Source: Paraburkholderia phytofirmans PsJN (GTDB lineage: Bacteria > Pseudomonadota > Gammaproteobacteria > Burkholderiales > Burkholderiaceae). Taken from it: a DNA stretch of 64,000 bases. A program made the position numbers and the translations under genes. Under the pieces are notes generated by a model. It saw nothing but the letters and a program-made list of their open reading frames with translations, ran no database searches and was not told the DNA's origin. The stretch covers positions 2,728,001-2,792,000 of the forward strand of contig NC_010676.1 of assembly GCF_000020125.1 (NCBI RefSeq), given 5' to 3'. Below are positions 8,512-18,176 of this stretch, piece after piece. The number at the start of each line of letters is the position of its first letter. Position 1 is the first letter of the stretch.

Positions 8512-9508
8512 GTGAATGGCTCCAGTGACAACCCTGCCGTTTGTGCCCGCGCGACGACGAGCTGCGTGACACGATTCAATGTGGCTCTGGACATGCATCG
8601 GTCCGCGTCATAGCGAGAAGGCAGGACGTATCTCGAACCTGCCGCACAAGTGTGCAGCGCCACCATGATGTCCTGTGCCTGACGAGACAGATATACGTTA
8701 TGAGCTTTACGCGCTTTCATCCGAGACTTCGGTATAGTCCATACTGCGGCCTCAAAATCGACCTCGTCCCACACTGCCTCGCTCAATTCGCTCTTACGCA
8801 CCAACGTCAACAAAATGAGACGGAATGCGAGCCGGATCGTTTGGTATGTTGCCACCTGCTCCAGCTGGCGGTGCATGAGCCGAATTTCCAGCGGCGAAAG
8901 TGCCCGGTCCTTCGGCGTAAAGGTGGCGATTGACGCAGCTCCAAGGCTGTCCGCGGGATTTGCCGCCCTGTCACCATGCAAGTTTGCGTAGGTATAGATC
9001 TGCTTAACGATGTCGCGACATGAACCGCAGTGGCCGGCGCGCCTCGTTCCTTGACCCGCGTGCAGAGTTCCCGTAGGCCACCCGAAGTAACTTCACAAAG
9101 CAATCGCCCCTCGAAGGCTGGCACGATGTCGCGCACAAGAATGCTACTGCGCATCGACACGCGTCGTGTCCGCCACCCTAGCGCCCTGAAGCCAGTTAGC
9201 GGCCCATTCGCCAAAAGTCTTCGCCACGGCACGACGGTTTTTTTCCCGCTGTTTCTCGGCTGCCGACGACGTTCCCTCGAGGACGGCCCGCCGGGCGTGC
9301 AGCAGGTTCTCCCGCGTCAATGCCAGCGAGATGCCCCCTCTACCATAACGGCCGATTGTCAGCGTTTCTCGCCGCCTATTAATGCGGCAGTCGTATCGAA
9401 AGGAAATGGTGCCCGCCGGAGGTACTGCGACATACATGCCGTCGCAGTCGGCGATCTTGTACGGGGCTGTGCGGGGCTTAGGTTGTGGAGTGCAAATTCG
9501 TTGAGCAT
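8512..9508 (-). pseudogene. Decayed P4-type integrase (tyrosine recombinase)
   Basis: Pieces of one integrase appear in different frames. The N-terminal part has an ATG at 9508 (MLNEFAL) and, after a frame change, the arm-binding domain (PYKIADCDGMYVAV, FRYDCRI, LTIGRYG). The core-binding part follows in another frame (VRDIVPAFEGRLL, KERGAPATAVHV). The catalytic domain runs from 8981 (ASIATFTPKDRALSP, LTLVRKSELSEAVWDEVDF with the first catalytic Arg, and LPSRYDAD). After LEPFT the expected HDLRR box is missing and unrelated residues follow, so the His-Arg and Tyr active-site residues are gone. It probably mobilised the island once and is now inactive. Confidence 0.85.
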
Positions 9509-9672
9509 CGTTTCTCGTTCTCGTGGTTGGTACACCTTTTACCGTCACCAACCACGAGCCCTCGATGTGCCCGCAAACCCGCACCAAGCCTAGCTTTTCG
9601 GAAAGAATTTTATCGTCGAGGCCGAATCGTGCTGCCGGTAAATTATCGAGTCGTAACCGTGCATTCGGCGCA

Positions 9673-10061
9673 TACCGTCCGCCATACCGTCATTTTGTGG
9701 CACACAACGGCTCGGCTGCCTCCGGAATTCTCAAAAATTTTGCTTCTAGATCAATGACTTACAATGAAATGACCAACAAAGAACTTTTTACATCAATCAT
9801 CGCAAGCCATTGATTTTATTGAGCTTTTTACCCCCCCCCACTCCCACTCGATTGTCAATAAGTCACCGGGCCCCTTGTGTAGCCAGGCTTTCCGTCCGAC
9901 CAGTAGTGACAATACCGCCAGCGATACCGAAAAATCCAGTCGGCAGTTGCCAGCATTGGACAGACAGCATCGGTAATTCAAGCCGCGTTTTCGTTGACCG
10001 GCCACGGACATTTGGACTCTATGCGCAACTTCTGCGAGCGTACCGTAGTCGATACCGTCAT
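9673..10061. repeat. Three pairs of TACCG motifs with 12-bp spacing, possible integrase arm sites
   Basis: TACCG occurs as pairs with starts 12 bp apart at 9673/9685, 9913/9925 and 10041/10053. The outer two pairs end alike (TACCGTCAT). All lie just upstream of the decayed integrase, where arm-type binding sites or an attachment site are expected. The remainder of 9509-10149 holds no convincing gene; it contains a run of nine C at 9831-9839. Confidence 0.45.
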
Positions 10062-10149
10062 GCACTTTCCATCGAAATCCTGCCAGAGCCCGCGGAGGCC
10101 ATGAATCGGCACTTCTCTACTAACCTAGAGTCACGGCGTTGGCATTCCG

Positions 10150-10402
10150 TTACGGTCGAGAGATCGCGGCGAGGTCTATTGCGAGGCCCCGCGCGTCTTC
10201 GGGCTCGGCCCCGACACGCGTAAGCATGGCCATGAACGCGCCTGGATCTGGCTGACCTAACGCGAGCCGATAGTACAGCAGCTCTCGAAGCATCTGCTCC
10301 TTCCGCGCCGAGCGCAGGCTGAAGCGCCAGTCGAAACTTACGCTGACAGGCCGTCCTTCCTCGGGAAGCCACCAACGTTCAAGCCCGGTGCTCCCCGAAG
10401 GC
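10150..10402 (-). pseudogene. C-terminal fragment of the SF2 helicase cut off by the transposon
   Basis: Outside the left transposon end the minus strand is open for about 83 codons to a TAA at 10150. It reads GSTGLERWWLPEEG, then SLRSARKEQMLRELLYYRLA, then LGQPDPGAFMAML and ends GLAIDLAAISRP. Helicases of the type encoded at 13826-16374 commonly end with a (G)LxxWW segment followed by a YRLxxGQPRQxD-like motif and a final IDLSP-like sequence, so this looks like the lost tail of that gene. It has no start codon of its own. Confidence 0.72.
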
Positions 10403-10428
10403 TGAGCGTGAGCACGTAAATCGATGGG
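10403..10428 (+). repeat. Left terminal inverted repeat of the transposon
   Basis: 26 bp beginning TGAGCGTGAGCACGTAAATC, an exact inverted copy of 13800-13825. Directly inside it TGAGCAAC (10433-10440) resembles TGAGCAGC just inside the other end, which could be a second transposase-binding site. Confidence 0.92.
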
Positions 10429-10468
10429 GCAATGAGCAACATAAATGATGTTCGAGGGACGAAGTAAA

Positions 10469-10490
10469 ACGGGAGCGATGAAGCTCCCGT
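10469..10490 (-). terminator. Hairpin terminator after the transposon genes
   Basis: ACGGGAGC and GCTCCCGT form an 8-bp perfect stem with a 6-base loop. On the minus strand it is followed by a short T-run (TTTTAC). It lies 8 bp past the stop of the 71-aa gene and should end the transposon transcript. Confidence 0.7.
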
Positions 10491-10497
10491 TGTCGTT

Positions 10498-10713
10498 TCA
10501 GAATGGCTCGTCAATGCTCTGGTGTGGCGGCTGTGTCGGACCGCGGTACCAGGGCTCGCGATAGCGGCGGATCTGGGTGGCGTAGGCGCGGCTGAACCAC
10601 AGATAGAGGTCTTCGATGAAGAACTGCATCATGTAGGCTGCCTCGTCGGAGAGCTCGGGCAATGGCAAGCTCCGGGAGGCGTTGGGTTTGTGAGGTGATG
10701 CTTTACGGGACAT
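10498..10713 (-). CDS. Small transposon-borne protein of unknown function
   Basis: 71 aa from an ATG at 10713, two bases after the ATPase stop. It begins MSRKASPHKP and has a hydrophobic/aromatic middle (AYMMQFFIEDLYLWFSRAY) and a proline-rich end. It is the last gene of the transposon operon. Position suggests an accessory role in transposition, but I recognise no family. A longer frame to 10776 lies inside the ATPase gene and is less likely. Confidence 0.6.
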   Translation of the reverse strand: MSRKASPHKPNASRSLPLPELSDEAAYMMQFFIEDLYLWFSRAYATQIRRYREPWYRGPTQPPHQSIDEPF

Positions 10714-10714
10714 G

Positions 10715-11572
10715 TCATCGGGCTCCGTTGGGTTGACGCGCTGGCGTGCGGCGCGAGGACTGTGTTGATGGTGCAAAGACCTCGAAGTACAGCTTCTCGT
10801 CGAGTTCGGACAGTTCCCGCTGCGCGGCGGTGGTGAGCAGTTCGTTGGCGAGCGTGGTGAGCACGCGGTAGTTGCCCAGCGCGTGTTCGCACAGCGTGTG
10901 GCGCAGCGGCGGTGTCATCAGCTGCGGGGCGCCGGCGCTGGCGAGCAGATGTTCGAGGCAGGCCAGCAGGTCGTCGGCCGAAGCCTTCTCGGTCCCCAGG
11001 CGGGAACGGATACGGCTGCCCAGTGGCAGCAGTTCGTCGCGCCGCAGCTTGTCGGTCAGGCGCGTGTCGCCGGCGAGCACCACGCACAGCAGGGGCTGCG
11101 AATCGAAGCGGGCGCTGGCCATGAGCCGCAGTTCGTTGAGCACGCCGGGACTCATTTCCTGCGCTTCGTCGATCAGCAGGATTGGGCGCCGGCGCGTGCT
11201 TTGCAGGTGCGACATCCACCGGTCGCGCAGCGACCTGAAGCCGCCCCAGCGGTTGTGCGGCCGGAGTTCCAGACCGAAGATGTCGCCCATCTCGCGATAG
11301 AAGTCGGCAAGGTTGCTCTGCGGATGATTGATCGAGACGACTGTCAGATCGGTCAGTCGCTCGAGCTTCTCGGCCAGCACGCGCATGACCACGCTCTTGC
11401 CGGTCCCCGGCTCGCCGTGGATCATCGCGAAGCCGCCTTCGCGCACGAGCGCGTTCTCGATGCGCCAGCAGAAGTTCTCGACGCGCGGCGGCACGTACAG
11501 CGCTTCGAGGGGAAGCTCCGGCGAGAACGGGTTCCACTTCAGGCCGTAGAGGGCTTGCAGACGCTGGCTCAT
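10715..11572 (-). CDS. ExeA/TnsC-like AAA ATPase, transposition helper
   Basis: 285 aa, ribosome site GGAGGAGGC directly before ATG. The N-terminus ([14 protein letters not shown]) is typical of ExeA-type ATPases found beside DDE transposases. Walker A is [14 protein letters not shown], Walker [12 protein letters not shown], and a sensor-like [11 protein letters not shown] follows. Such ATPases choose target DNA and activate the transposase. The start overlaps the transposase stop by 4 bp, so the two are translationally coupled. The C-terminal 25 residues are polar and look disordered. Confidence 0.88.
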   Translation of the reverse strand: MSQRLQALYGLKWNPFSPELPLEALYVPPRVENFCWRIENALVREGGFAMIHGEPGTGKSVVMRVLAEKLERLTDLTVVSINHPQSNLADFYREMGDIFGLELRPHNRWGGFRSLRDRWMSHLQSTRRRPILLIDEAQEMSPGVLNELRLMASARFDSQPLLCVVLAGDTRLTDKLRRDELLPLGSRIRSRLGTEKASADDLLACLEHLLASAGAPQLMTPPLRHTLCEHALGNYRVLTTLANELLTTAAQRELSELDEKLYFEVFAPSTQSSRRTPARQPNGAR

Positions 11573-13005
11573 GCCTCCTCCTGCCAGTTGGCGGGAATCC
11601 AGGCTGGCGGCAACCCGGTTGCGGCGTGGTCGGCCAGCATCTGGCGTAGCAGCGGCGCGATGCCGGGCGCACTGGCCGGTGGCGGCTCGACATTGACGGC
11701 ATCGAGTCGCCTGCGCTGGCCATCAGCATTGGCGGCCTTGTCCAGCGGCCGCAGCGGGCACAGCACGGCGCCGCTGCCGGCGTCGACGAGATCGACGCCG
11801 CTCAGGTCCCAGCGCGCATAGCGCAGGTGCACGCGCTGCAGGTGCCGGTAGGCCGAGGGAATCTCGAAGCGCGTGCCGGCCAGACTCACGGTGCCATCCG
11901 AGCGCCGCTGGGCGCGCGTCACGTCGATACGGAATGCGGCGCGCAGCGCGTCACTCGACGGGCATTCGCGGCCCACATCGGGGCCGGCCAGATAGCGTTT
12001 GAGCGGCGTGCCACCGATCTCAGAATGATGCGCGTGGTGGTACTCGCGCTCGATCCACGCGTGGGTGGCCTGATTGAGCAGTTCGAGCGTGAGATTGGGC
12101 TCGCCTTCGAGCATGGCCATCACGCGCCCTTCGATGCGGGCCCAGAACGTTTCCTGCTTCGCGTTCTGGTACGGCGAATATGGCAAGGTCGTCTGGTGCA
12201 GCACGCCGAGCGCGAGCAAGCCGGCGGTCGTCTCCTCGGCAAGCATTGCTGCGCCGTTGTCGGTCATCAGTGCGCGAGGCCGGCCACGACGCTGGAGCGC
12301 CTGGGTGAGCCCATGGATCAGACTACGTGCGGTCTCATCGAGAAACCATTGCGCGTGACAGACGACGCGCGAACGGTCATCGAGCACGCACAGCAGCATC
12401 GGCGTGATCCACTGGCCATCATGCGTGAGCAGCTTGCGCGAGCCGTGATGGAAATCGAGATGCCAGAGCGCGTTGACGTGCTCGACCTCGAAGCTGCGGA
12501 CCTCGAGCTTCTCGAGGCGATCGCGTGCGAGCATCGCGCCGGCGCTGGTATGACGCGGCTTGCGTTCACGGGACAGGCCCTGCGCACGCAGATAACGACG
12601 CACCGTCGTGTACGACGGCAGGTTCGCCGGGCCGAGCGTGACCTTGAGATTGTCGACGTGCAACTGGCAGGTCCAGCCGGGATGTTCCCGGTACTGCGCG
12701 CGAATCGCCTGTACCGCCTGAGGCGACAGGCTTGCGCCGGCGCCGCTGGGGCGCTTGCGGTCGCGCAGGCTCGCCACCGGATCGTGGGCCGCCTTGCGGG
12801 CCCGGTAGAACCACCGCTCAACGGTGGAGCGGCCGAACTGGACATCGTCGCCAGTGACGGGATGACGCCAGCGTTTGGCGGCCAGCGCGGTGATGAGTTC
12901 GCGCACCTGCCCGGGTTCAGGCGGTGCTGCCAGCAAGGGGCCCACAACCGCAAAGCGCAGGCGCGCCCAACGATCCCGCAGGGGTAAATCGTGAAGTTCA
13001 GTCAT
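11569..13005 (-). CDS. DDE-type transposase (rve integrase core)
   Basis: 478 aa from the ATG at 13005 (GGAGAG just upstream; an earlier ATG at 13029 lacks one). N-terminal helix-turn-helix region ([11 protein letters not shown]) and a linker precede the catalytic core: first Asp in LWHLDFHHG, second in LMTDNGAAM, Glu in [12 protein letters not shown]. The C-terminal beta domain ([21 protein letters not shown]) is of the Mu-transposase type. It cuts and joins the element ends at the 26-bp repeats. A 386-aa open frame on the opposite strand is a high-GC shadow. Confidence 0.9.
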   Translation of the reverse strand: MTELHDLPLRDRWARLRFAVVGPLLAAPPEPGQVRELITALAAKRWRHPVTGDDVQFGRSTVERWFYRARKAAHDPVASLRDRKRPSGAGASLSPQAVQAIRAQYREHPGWTCQLHVDNLKVTLGPANLPSYTTVRRYLRAQGLSRERKPRHTSAGAMLARDRLEKLEVRSFEVEHVNALWHLDFHHGSRKLLTHDGQWITPMLLCVLDDRSRVVCHAQWFLDETARSLIHGLTQALQRRGRPRALMTDNGAAMLAEETTAGLLALGVLHQTTLPYSPYQNAKQETFWARIEGRVMAMLEGEPNLTLELLNQATHAWIEREYHHAHHSEIGGTPLKRYLAGPDVGRECPSSDALRAAFRIDVTRAQRRSDGTVSLAGTRFEIPSAYRHLQRVHLRYARWDLSGVDLVDAGSGAVLCPLRPLDKAANADGQRRRLDAVNVEPPPASAPGIAPLLRQMLADHAATGLPPAWIPANWQEEA

Positions 13006-13103
13006 GCTCTCTCCAGGGATGCGGCGCACCGCGCCGCGATTCGGGGGAGAGGCGAGACTACCGGCGCAGTCCGAGGGGGGCGAGCGACAAGTTCTGCGGG
13101 CGG

Positions 13104-13682
13104 TTACCGTCCCTCACGCAGGGTGCTCACGGCGCTGCCGCTGGTGAGCGGTGAGAGCCAGCGCAGCAGGCATGGCAATGGCTCGGCAGGCTGCGTGGTA
13201 GCGAAGCGCTCGAGCAGGCTTGCCGGCACCTGTGCGGTCTCGACGGGCGGCACGAACGCCGCCCGTCCGAGCGCCCAGAACGGTGTGCCGACAAACCCGG
13301 TCATCCACCAGTGCCGCCATCGCGCGATCGTCGAGGGTGGCACGCCCAGCGCATCGAGCTGGCGCATTGCCGCGGCCGTACCGGCGCTCGCACGCGTGGC
13401 GCTGACGACAATCATGATTGCGGCGGTGTAGACGCGCCGGCCGAGAAAGCGCACCGAGAATGGCGTGGTACGACGGCGACAGTCGGCGCAGCAGAAGCTG
13501 TAGCGGAACTCGCAGTGGCAGCGGGCTTCGTATGAAATTCCGCGCGGCTTGCGCGGGTAGCGGGCGCTATGGAGTACGCCACCGCAGCGACAACGCTGCG
13601 CGCGGGTCTGTTCGGCGAAGTCCTGATCGATACGTAACAGCAGGTGATAGAAGTTGGGATCGCGGGCACTCACGTGGCACAC
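13104..13682 (-). CDS. Zinc-ribbon transposon protein
   Basis: 192 aa, GTG start at 13682 (a second GTG at 13673 is possible). Cysteine pairs CRCGG, CHCEF and CCADC suggest one or two zinc ribbons, followed by GVPPSTIARWRHWW, which looks like a helix-turn-helix. Proteins of this kind accompany DDE transposase and ExeA-type ATPase genes, probably as DNA-binding helpers; the function is not established here. It is the first gene inside the right end and about 100 bp ahead of the transposase. Confidence 0.72.
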   Translation of the reverse strand: MCHVSARDPNFYHLLLRIDQDFAEQTRAQRCRCGGVLHSARYPRKPRGISYEARCHCEFRYSFCCADCRRRTTPFSVRFLGRRVYTAAIMIVVSATRASAGTAAAMRQLDALGVPPSTIARWRHWWMTGFVGTPFWALGRAAFVPPVETAQVPASLLERFATTQPAEPLPCLLRWLSPLTSGSAVSTLREGR

Positions 13683-13799
13683 TCTGGAAGTCTCGGTTCT
13701 TGGCAGACACGAGACTCTCCCTTGGGCGTCGTTTGTGCAAGATGCCTGAGGGAGACCCCCACCGCTACATCACGCAAGCTGCTCAAAACGCCCCGAATT

Positions 13800-13825
13800 C
13801 CCATCGATTTACGTGCTCACGCTCA
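13800..13825 (-). repeat. Right terminal inverted repeat of the transposon
   Basis: Exact inverted copy of the 26 bp at 10403-10428. The helicase reading frame enters the element here and runs on to a stop at 13783, adding about 14 foreign codons. Confidence 0.92.
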
Positions 13826-16374
13826 TCTCGCTGCTCGAAATCGACAGGGTCGCCCGGAAGATCCCAGTGGACAATACGGCGGCACCACTGATGAAAATCG
13901 AGCCCTTCCTGGCCCACAGATGTCGTGCATAAGACGTGCGGCCAGAACGGGGAGTTAAAGGCCCGACGCAAGGTATCACTGCGCAGCCGGCCACTTTTCT
14001 TGCCGGCCTTTCCCTGATCTCTGCCTGCGAAAGGTGTGACGGCCTGGGCAGGTATTCTCAGCTTACTGTTCTTTCCGCGTCTGAACTGAACTAGGCTTGG
14101 GCGATCGAGCAGGCAGTTCGACAACTGCTCGAGGATGTCCAGCCCGCTCGCGTCACCGAGTTGCCCGAGCAGCGTCATCTGCTCGTCGAGCACCGCCTCG
14201 AAGCCGCCCTTGAGTATCGCGTCGCACATTGCGTCGGGATAACGCGTGCGCCTTGACGATTGGAGTATGAGTTCGACGAAGGCGCGGTGCCCAAGATACC
14301 CGCGCAGTCGGTTCCAACCGATATCGAATGCCTGAGCCACCTCCCCCTTCTCTTCCTGCGGCACATCGTGCCGCCTCGCGCATCGGGCGATGATTGAGCC
14401 TGGCGCGGAAAGCAGATGGCTAGCGAGCGCTGCAAGCTCCGAGCGGGAGATCGTTGACACCGGCTCGATCGACTTCCAGTCCCGCGACTTCGAACTGCCA
14501 CGAGCGGAAAGGGCGATGGCGGCAATCCGATTGAAGCCAGGTCTGGAAATTTGACGCTCAATACCGCAGGCCACAATCCACGTCGGCCTCTTTTCCTTTC
14601 CGGTGAACGAGACCCCGTGTCGTTCGAGGAATGATTGGAGTTGGCGCTCTGCGTCGCGCTTCACGGCGACTATTGTGCGGCTGGCCTCCTTTAATGGCTC
14701 AATCGCGTGAGCGAGGGTCGGCCAAGGCATGAACAGGGCGACCAGCGCGCCACTTTCCGTTCCTCCGGGACGAAGGAGCGGTGGAGTGGCTTTGGTCCCG
14801 GGCAACTTGATCCCACCCATGAGGTCGATCGACAGCAGCGCTGATATCGATGTCGGAGCGCCTCTCCATCTGCTGAAGAGAAGCGTCTTCCCTGGCAACG
14901 GCTTGCCGGACGACCACGGCCCCTCGAGCCGCCACCAGCCAACCGTGGGCGGTTGCCAGGGAAGGTTGAGCTGCAACGCACCACCGGTGATCCCAACCAG
15001 CGAGCGTAACTGCGGATGTGCCAGCCTTCCGCGACCGGAGCCGGCTTCGAACGGCGGAGCCTTGGCCGCGCAGATAGACTTCCACACGGCGTAACCGTGA
15101 AGGGTCTGTGCAGGATAGGGGATCGAGCTCCACATCTGCGGTGCCCATCCGGCGAACTGACTGCCGCATATCTGCGCGAGATGCTTGAAGAGCTTGAGGT
15201 CCGCAGCCTCGACTTCGACCTTCGGCATTTCGCGCTCGAACAGGTCCTCCTTGTGCACGAGCGCGCGCTCGGTGCGCGCCATGAGAGGCATGAGCAGAGC
15301 CTCCAGGCGTGTCTTCGCATCGGTTACCGCACTCCTGACGTCCTGAGGCGAACCCGGTGTGCGTAAAGCGTCGTGATAGTCGCGCATGGCAGTTTCGACC
15401 TGATCCCGGCAGCTTGCATCGTCTGCAAGGAAACCCGCCAAGTCCACCAGTGCCCTGTAATGTTCGACGGGATGCATCTCCTCGCCACTTAGCCGTCTGA
15501 GCCGGTAGGGCGTGGCGGATAACAGAAGGACGGCGGGAGGCTTCTCGCCGCCGAGTAGCGCGTCGACGAGAAGCCGGTGCACCCTGGCTCGCTCTACCCT
15601 CAGCGGATCGCGGGTCTCTACGGGCTTTGGAAGGATAAGATCCGCGTAGCGATGAAACTCATCAAGGACGACCAAATCGGGTCGCACCGCAGGCAGGCGC
15701 AGCGCCGTCAGTGCGAGGACCGCGCGGAACCGGCCGATGAATTCGCCGATGTTGACATCCGCGCGCTGCACCCATGCAACGACCGCCTTCTCGACGCTTC
15801 CGGTTGGACAATCGAATACGTCCCTGAGTGCCCGCTCAATCGCTGCGAACGTATAACCTTCCAGGCCAGCGGCGCACTCGTCGAGCAGGCAGCGCGTAGC
15901 CTTCCCATGTTCGCGGTCCATACGCAGTACTATCGGCCGCAGCGCATCGTAGCGCTCCAGCAGCGTCCGAATCAATGCCCTCTCCGCCTTGCGCCCCGTC
16001 CTCGGACCTGGCTTCCAGCCCGGCAGGCTGGTCTCCGGCGTAAAGGTGAAGATGCGGTACCCATTGCCTTCGTCAGGCAGCGCCCCCGGCACAAGAGTGA
16101 GGCGGTCTTCGCCAGTCGCGTAATCCTGTTCGGCAATACCCGTGAGCGAGACGAACTTTGACCGGTTCTGCCCGACAATTTCAAGGCTCGGGCAGAGATA
16201 GAGGACATTCAGCCTACGTCGCTCCTTACGCAAACCCTCAGCGACCGAACGCGCGATGATCGTCTTCCCAAGTCCGACCTCGTCGGCAACGAGGAAACGG
16301 CGCGGCCCTTTGCCGTTAAATCGCTCGAGAGCGACCTCGACGGTCCGTTTCTGAAACTTCGCAAGCCCGGTCAC
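13826..16374 (-). pseudogene. SF2/SNF2-like helicase, truncated by the transposon
   Basis: About 849 native codons from a GTG at 16374, which overlaps the PLD gene stop by 4 bp. Walker A GLGKT is at residues 34-38 within DEVGLGKTIIA, motif II DEFH at 238-241, motif III LLLSATPYRL near 284. The C-terminal helicase lobe has SVGQEGLDFHQWC and the start of motif VI (PVDFEQR), where the transposon cuts. The arginine-finger end of motif VI is thus lost and the tail lies at 10150-10402. ATP-driven DNA or RNA translocation is the family role. It works with the PLD and DUF6361 genes as one coupled operon, a layout typical of phage defence. As it stands the helicase is probably inactive. Confidence 0.85.
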
Positions 16375-18176
16375 GTCGGCTCACCGATCGCTTCATGAAC
16401 CGCCAGGAGGAACGGCCTCACTTCTTCGAGATCCTGAAAGGCCGCCGCGCGCTCCTGCTCATCGGGAATGGTCGCGAAGACCTCTTCGAATGAATCCAGC
16501 ATCGCCATCATCTCGCCAACGCGACGTTCGAATGCCTGGGGGTCCCGCGCCCAATTGGCAAGCACTGTCTCGAGCGTGAATATCCTGGCGAGTTGACCTG
16601 CAGGATCCTCGCGCCTATTTGTCGTCCAGGAATCCGACCATCTCTGCCCCCCGCTTCCGTCAATACCGTCGAGCAGCGATCTGAGCCAGTCGCGAAAGCG
16701 GTTTGCGCCGATGTACCGCGCAAGGAGAGCCCTGTCCCTGCGCTCAGCATCCAGCCCGTCCATCTCTACCACCTGAACCCAGGTACGGCTGATCTCCGGC
16801 TTACCCAGGTTGCGCGCCCGGAATGTCACAAGCGTAGTCTGTTCGCTGGACACAAGCGGATGCGGCGCCAGGCAGACTGCCTTCGCACCGTCTTCGATCG
16901 ACGCCCACGCCTCGACTTCGAGGAACGCCGACGCCTCGAAGCACGCTAGCGTCAGGACGTCGGCGCCCCCCTCGCCGAGCACGAGGTGCAGTCCATCCTG
17001 ACCGGAGCGAAGTGTCATTGGTATCTGGAGAAAGCGGCTGATGAGGTCGTCCAGTTCGCGCTTTGCCCGCTCCTTCTCTATTGCTGCCGGATCTGGAACA
17101 GCGTTGTTAAGTTCGAGACCGGCGTCAACGAACTTGTACAGTGAACCCGCCAAGGCCGGGTCCGCCACATCGAGCAAGATAACCGCTTCGGCGTTTGGCC
17201 CGATCAGCCCGCGCCCGGTGAGGTTGGCGCTTCCGAGCAGCATGGCGGTCCGACTATCCTTTGAAACCGCGAGAAGCTTGGCGTGGATGCCGGTAGACGG
17301 CGGCTCGATGAACTCCCCGTCCGCCTGTCCCTGCTGCTGTTCTACCGAGACCGCCATCTCCGGTTCCGGCGGCGTTTCAACCCTGAATTTCACGTTCGCG
17401 TGCGGCGCGCAACCCGTTCCCGCCATCTCGGTCGTAAGCAGCGTGATGCTGGCCGCCCCGGCCTTGAGCGCTTCGTCGAGTCCAGCGTGATCGATGAACG
17501 GGCTGACCGCACACCCCCTCTCAGCGCGGGCGATCATGGAGTTGGAGATGAACTGCTTGTACTGCCCATGGCGACGCCACAGGACCTTGCGAACGGAAAC
17601 GCCCGCGGGCGCACTCCAGCGGGCAGACCGCAGTTCATCGATCTCGGCATGCGAGAGGCACGCGTCGCTTAGAAGGCCTTGGGCCAGATCCGCGATGCCG
17701 GCAATCGCCCTCGCCGATCGGTCCTTCGTTGAGGCTAGCATCAGGCCGGCATCGAGGTCCGTCGATCCTGTCAGGTTGCGACTGCCGATCCAGAAGCGCC
17801 ACTCAATATCTTTGATGCTTTCGTACCTCACCAGCGCTATCTTGGGATGCCAGCTCGCCTCACGTTCGTCAGAGGCAATCGCTTTGACCATCGTATCCAG
17901 CAGAGGCAGGATCGACCGGTGCTTGCCAGGCACCACCACACGTCCAAGTTGATGGAGCACGACAAGCCTGCCTCGCATCCGGTCAAAGGCCTTCACGAGA
18001 CCAAGCGGAGAGCTTTCAAATTCGGCATCCACATCGCCGCCGAGCGACAGCACGAGACCGAGCATCGCGACGAGGTCGAGCGAGTAGGTGGTGATGATCG
18101 CCCTGGTGACATTCTGTCCGGCATTCGGCTTCAGCGCGCCGAAGATCGAAATCCGGTTCTCCTCAGAGAAGCTCAT
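16371..18176 (-). CDS. Phospholipase-D-fold protein, probable nuclease
   Basis: 601 aa from the ATG at 18176, with AGGAGG just upstream; the ATG at 18194 is less likely. Two PLD half-sites are visible: HPK at 110-112 with GSRNLTGS from 131, and GIHAK at 296-300 with GSANLTGR from 315. This is the usual paired HxK...N layout that forms one active site. In bacterial defence operons with helicases (DISARM DrmC and others) PLD-fold proteins act on nucleic acid or on the system itself, so nuclease activity is inferred. Start and stop overlap the neighbouring genes by 4 bp. Confidence 0.85.
   Translation of the reverse strand: MSFSEENRISIFGALKPNAGQNVTRAIITTYSLDLVAMLGLVLSLGGDVDAEFESSPLGLVKAFDRMRGRLVVLHQLGRVVVPGKHRSILPLLDTMVKAIASDEREASWHPKIALVRYESIKDIEWRFWIGSRNLTGSTDLDAGLMLASTKDRSARAIAGIADLAQGLLSDACLSHAEIDELRSARWSAPAGVSVRKVLWRRHGQYKQFISNSMIARAERGCAVSPFIDHAGLDEALKAGAASITLLTTEMAGTGCAPHANVKFRVETPPEPEMAVSVEQQQGQADGEFIEPPSTGIHAKLLAVSKDSRTAMLLGSANLTGRGLIGPNAEAVILLDVADPALAGSLYKFVDAGLELNNAVPDPAAIEKERAKRELDDLISRFLQIPMTLRSGQDGLHLVLGEGGADVLTLACFEASAFLEVEAWASIEDGAKAVCLAPHPLVSSEQTTLVTFRARNLGKPEISRTWVQVVEMDGLDAERRDRALLARYIGANRFRDWLRSLLDGIDGSGGQRWSDSWTTNRREDPAGQLARIFTLETVLANWARDPQAFERRVGEMMAMLDSFEEVFATIPDEQERAAAFQDLEEVRPFLLAVHEAIGEPT

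Larger units (their letters stand above)
10403..13825 (-). mobile_element. 3.4-kb transposon with DDE transposase and ExeA/TnsC-type ATPase
   Basis: The element is bounded by 26-bp perfect inverted repeats (10403-10428 and 13800-13825, outer end TGAGCGTGAGCACG). Inside, all on the minus strand, are a zinc-ribbon protein, a DDE transposase, an AAA ATPase and a 71-aa protein. It interrupts the SF2 helicase gene. Flanking bases (AAGGC on the left, TCTCG on the right) show no target duplication, and the helicase lacks the segment between motif VI and its tail. A deletion next to the insertion is therefore likely. The transposase-plus-ATPase pair resembles IS21 IstAB and TnsBC in layout; the precise family is not assigned. 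Confidence 0.88.

Noticed and set aside
11827..12987. 386-codon open frame on the plus strand
   Set aside because: Lies opposite the DDE transposase with its active-site motifs; a codon-bias shadow in GC-rich DNA.
10391..13837. Target-site duplication of the transposon
   Set aside because: The bases outside the two inverted repeats differ (AAGGC versus TCTCG), so none is reported.
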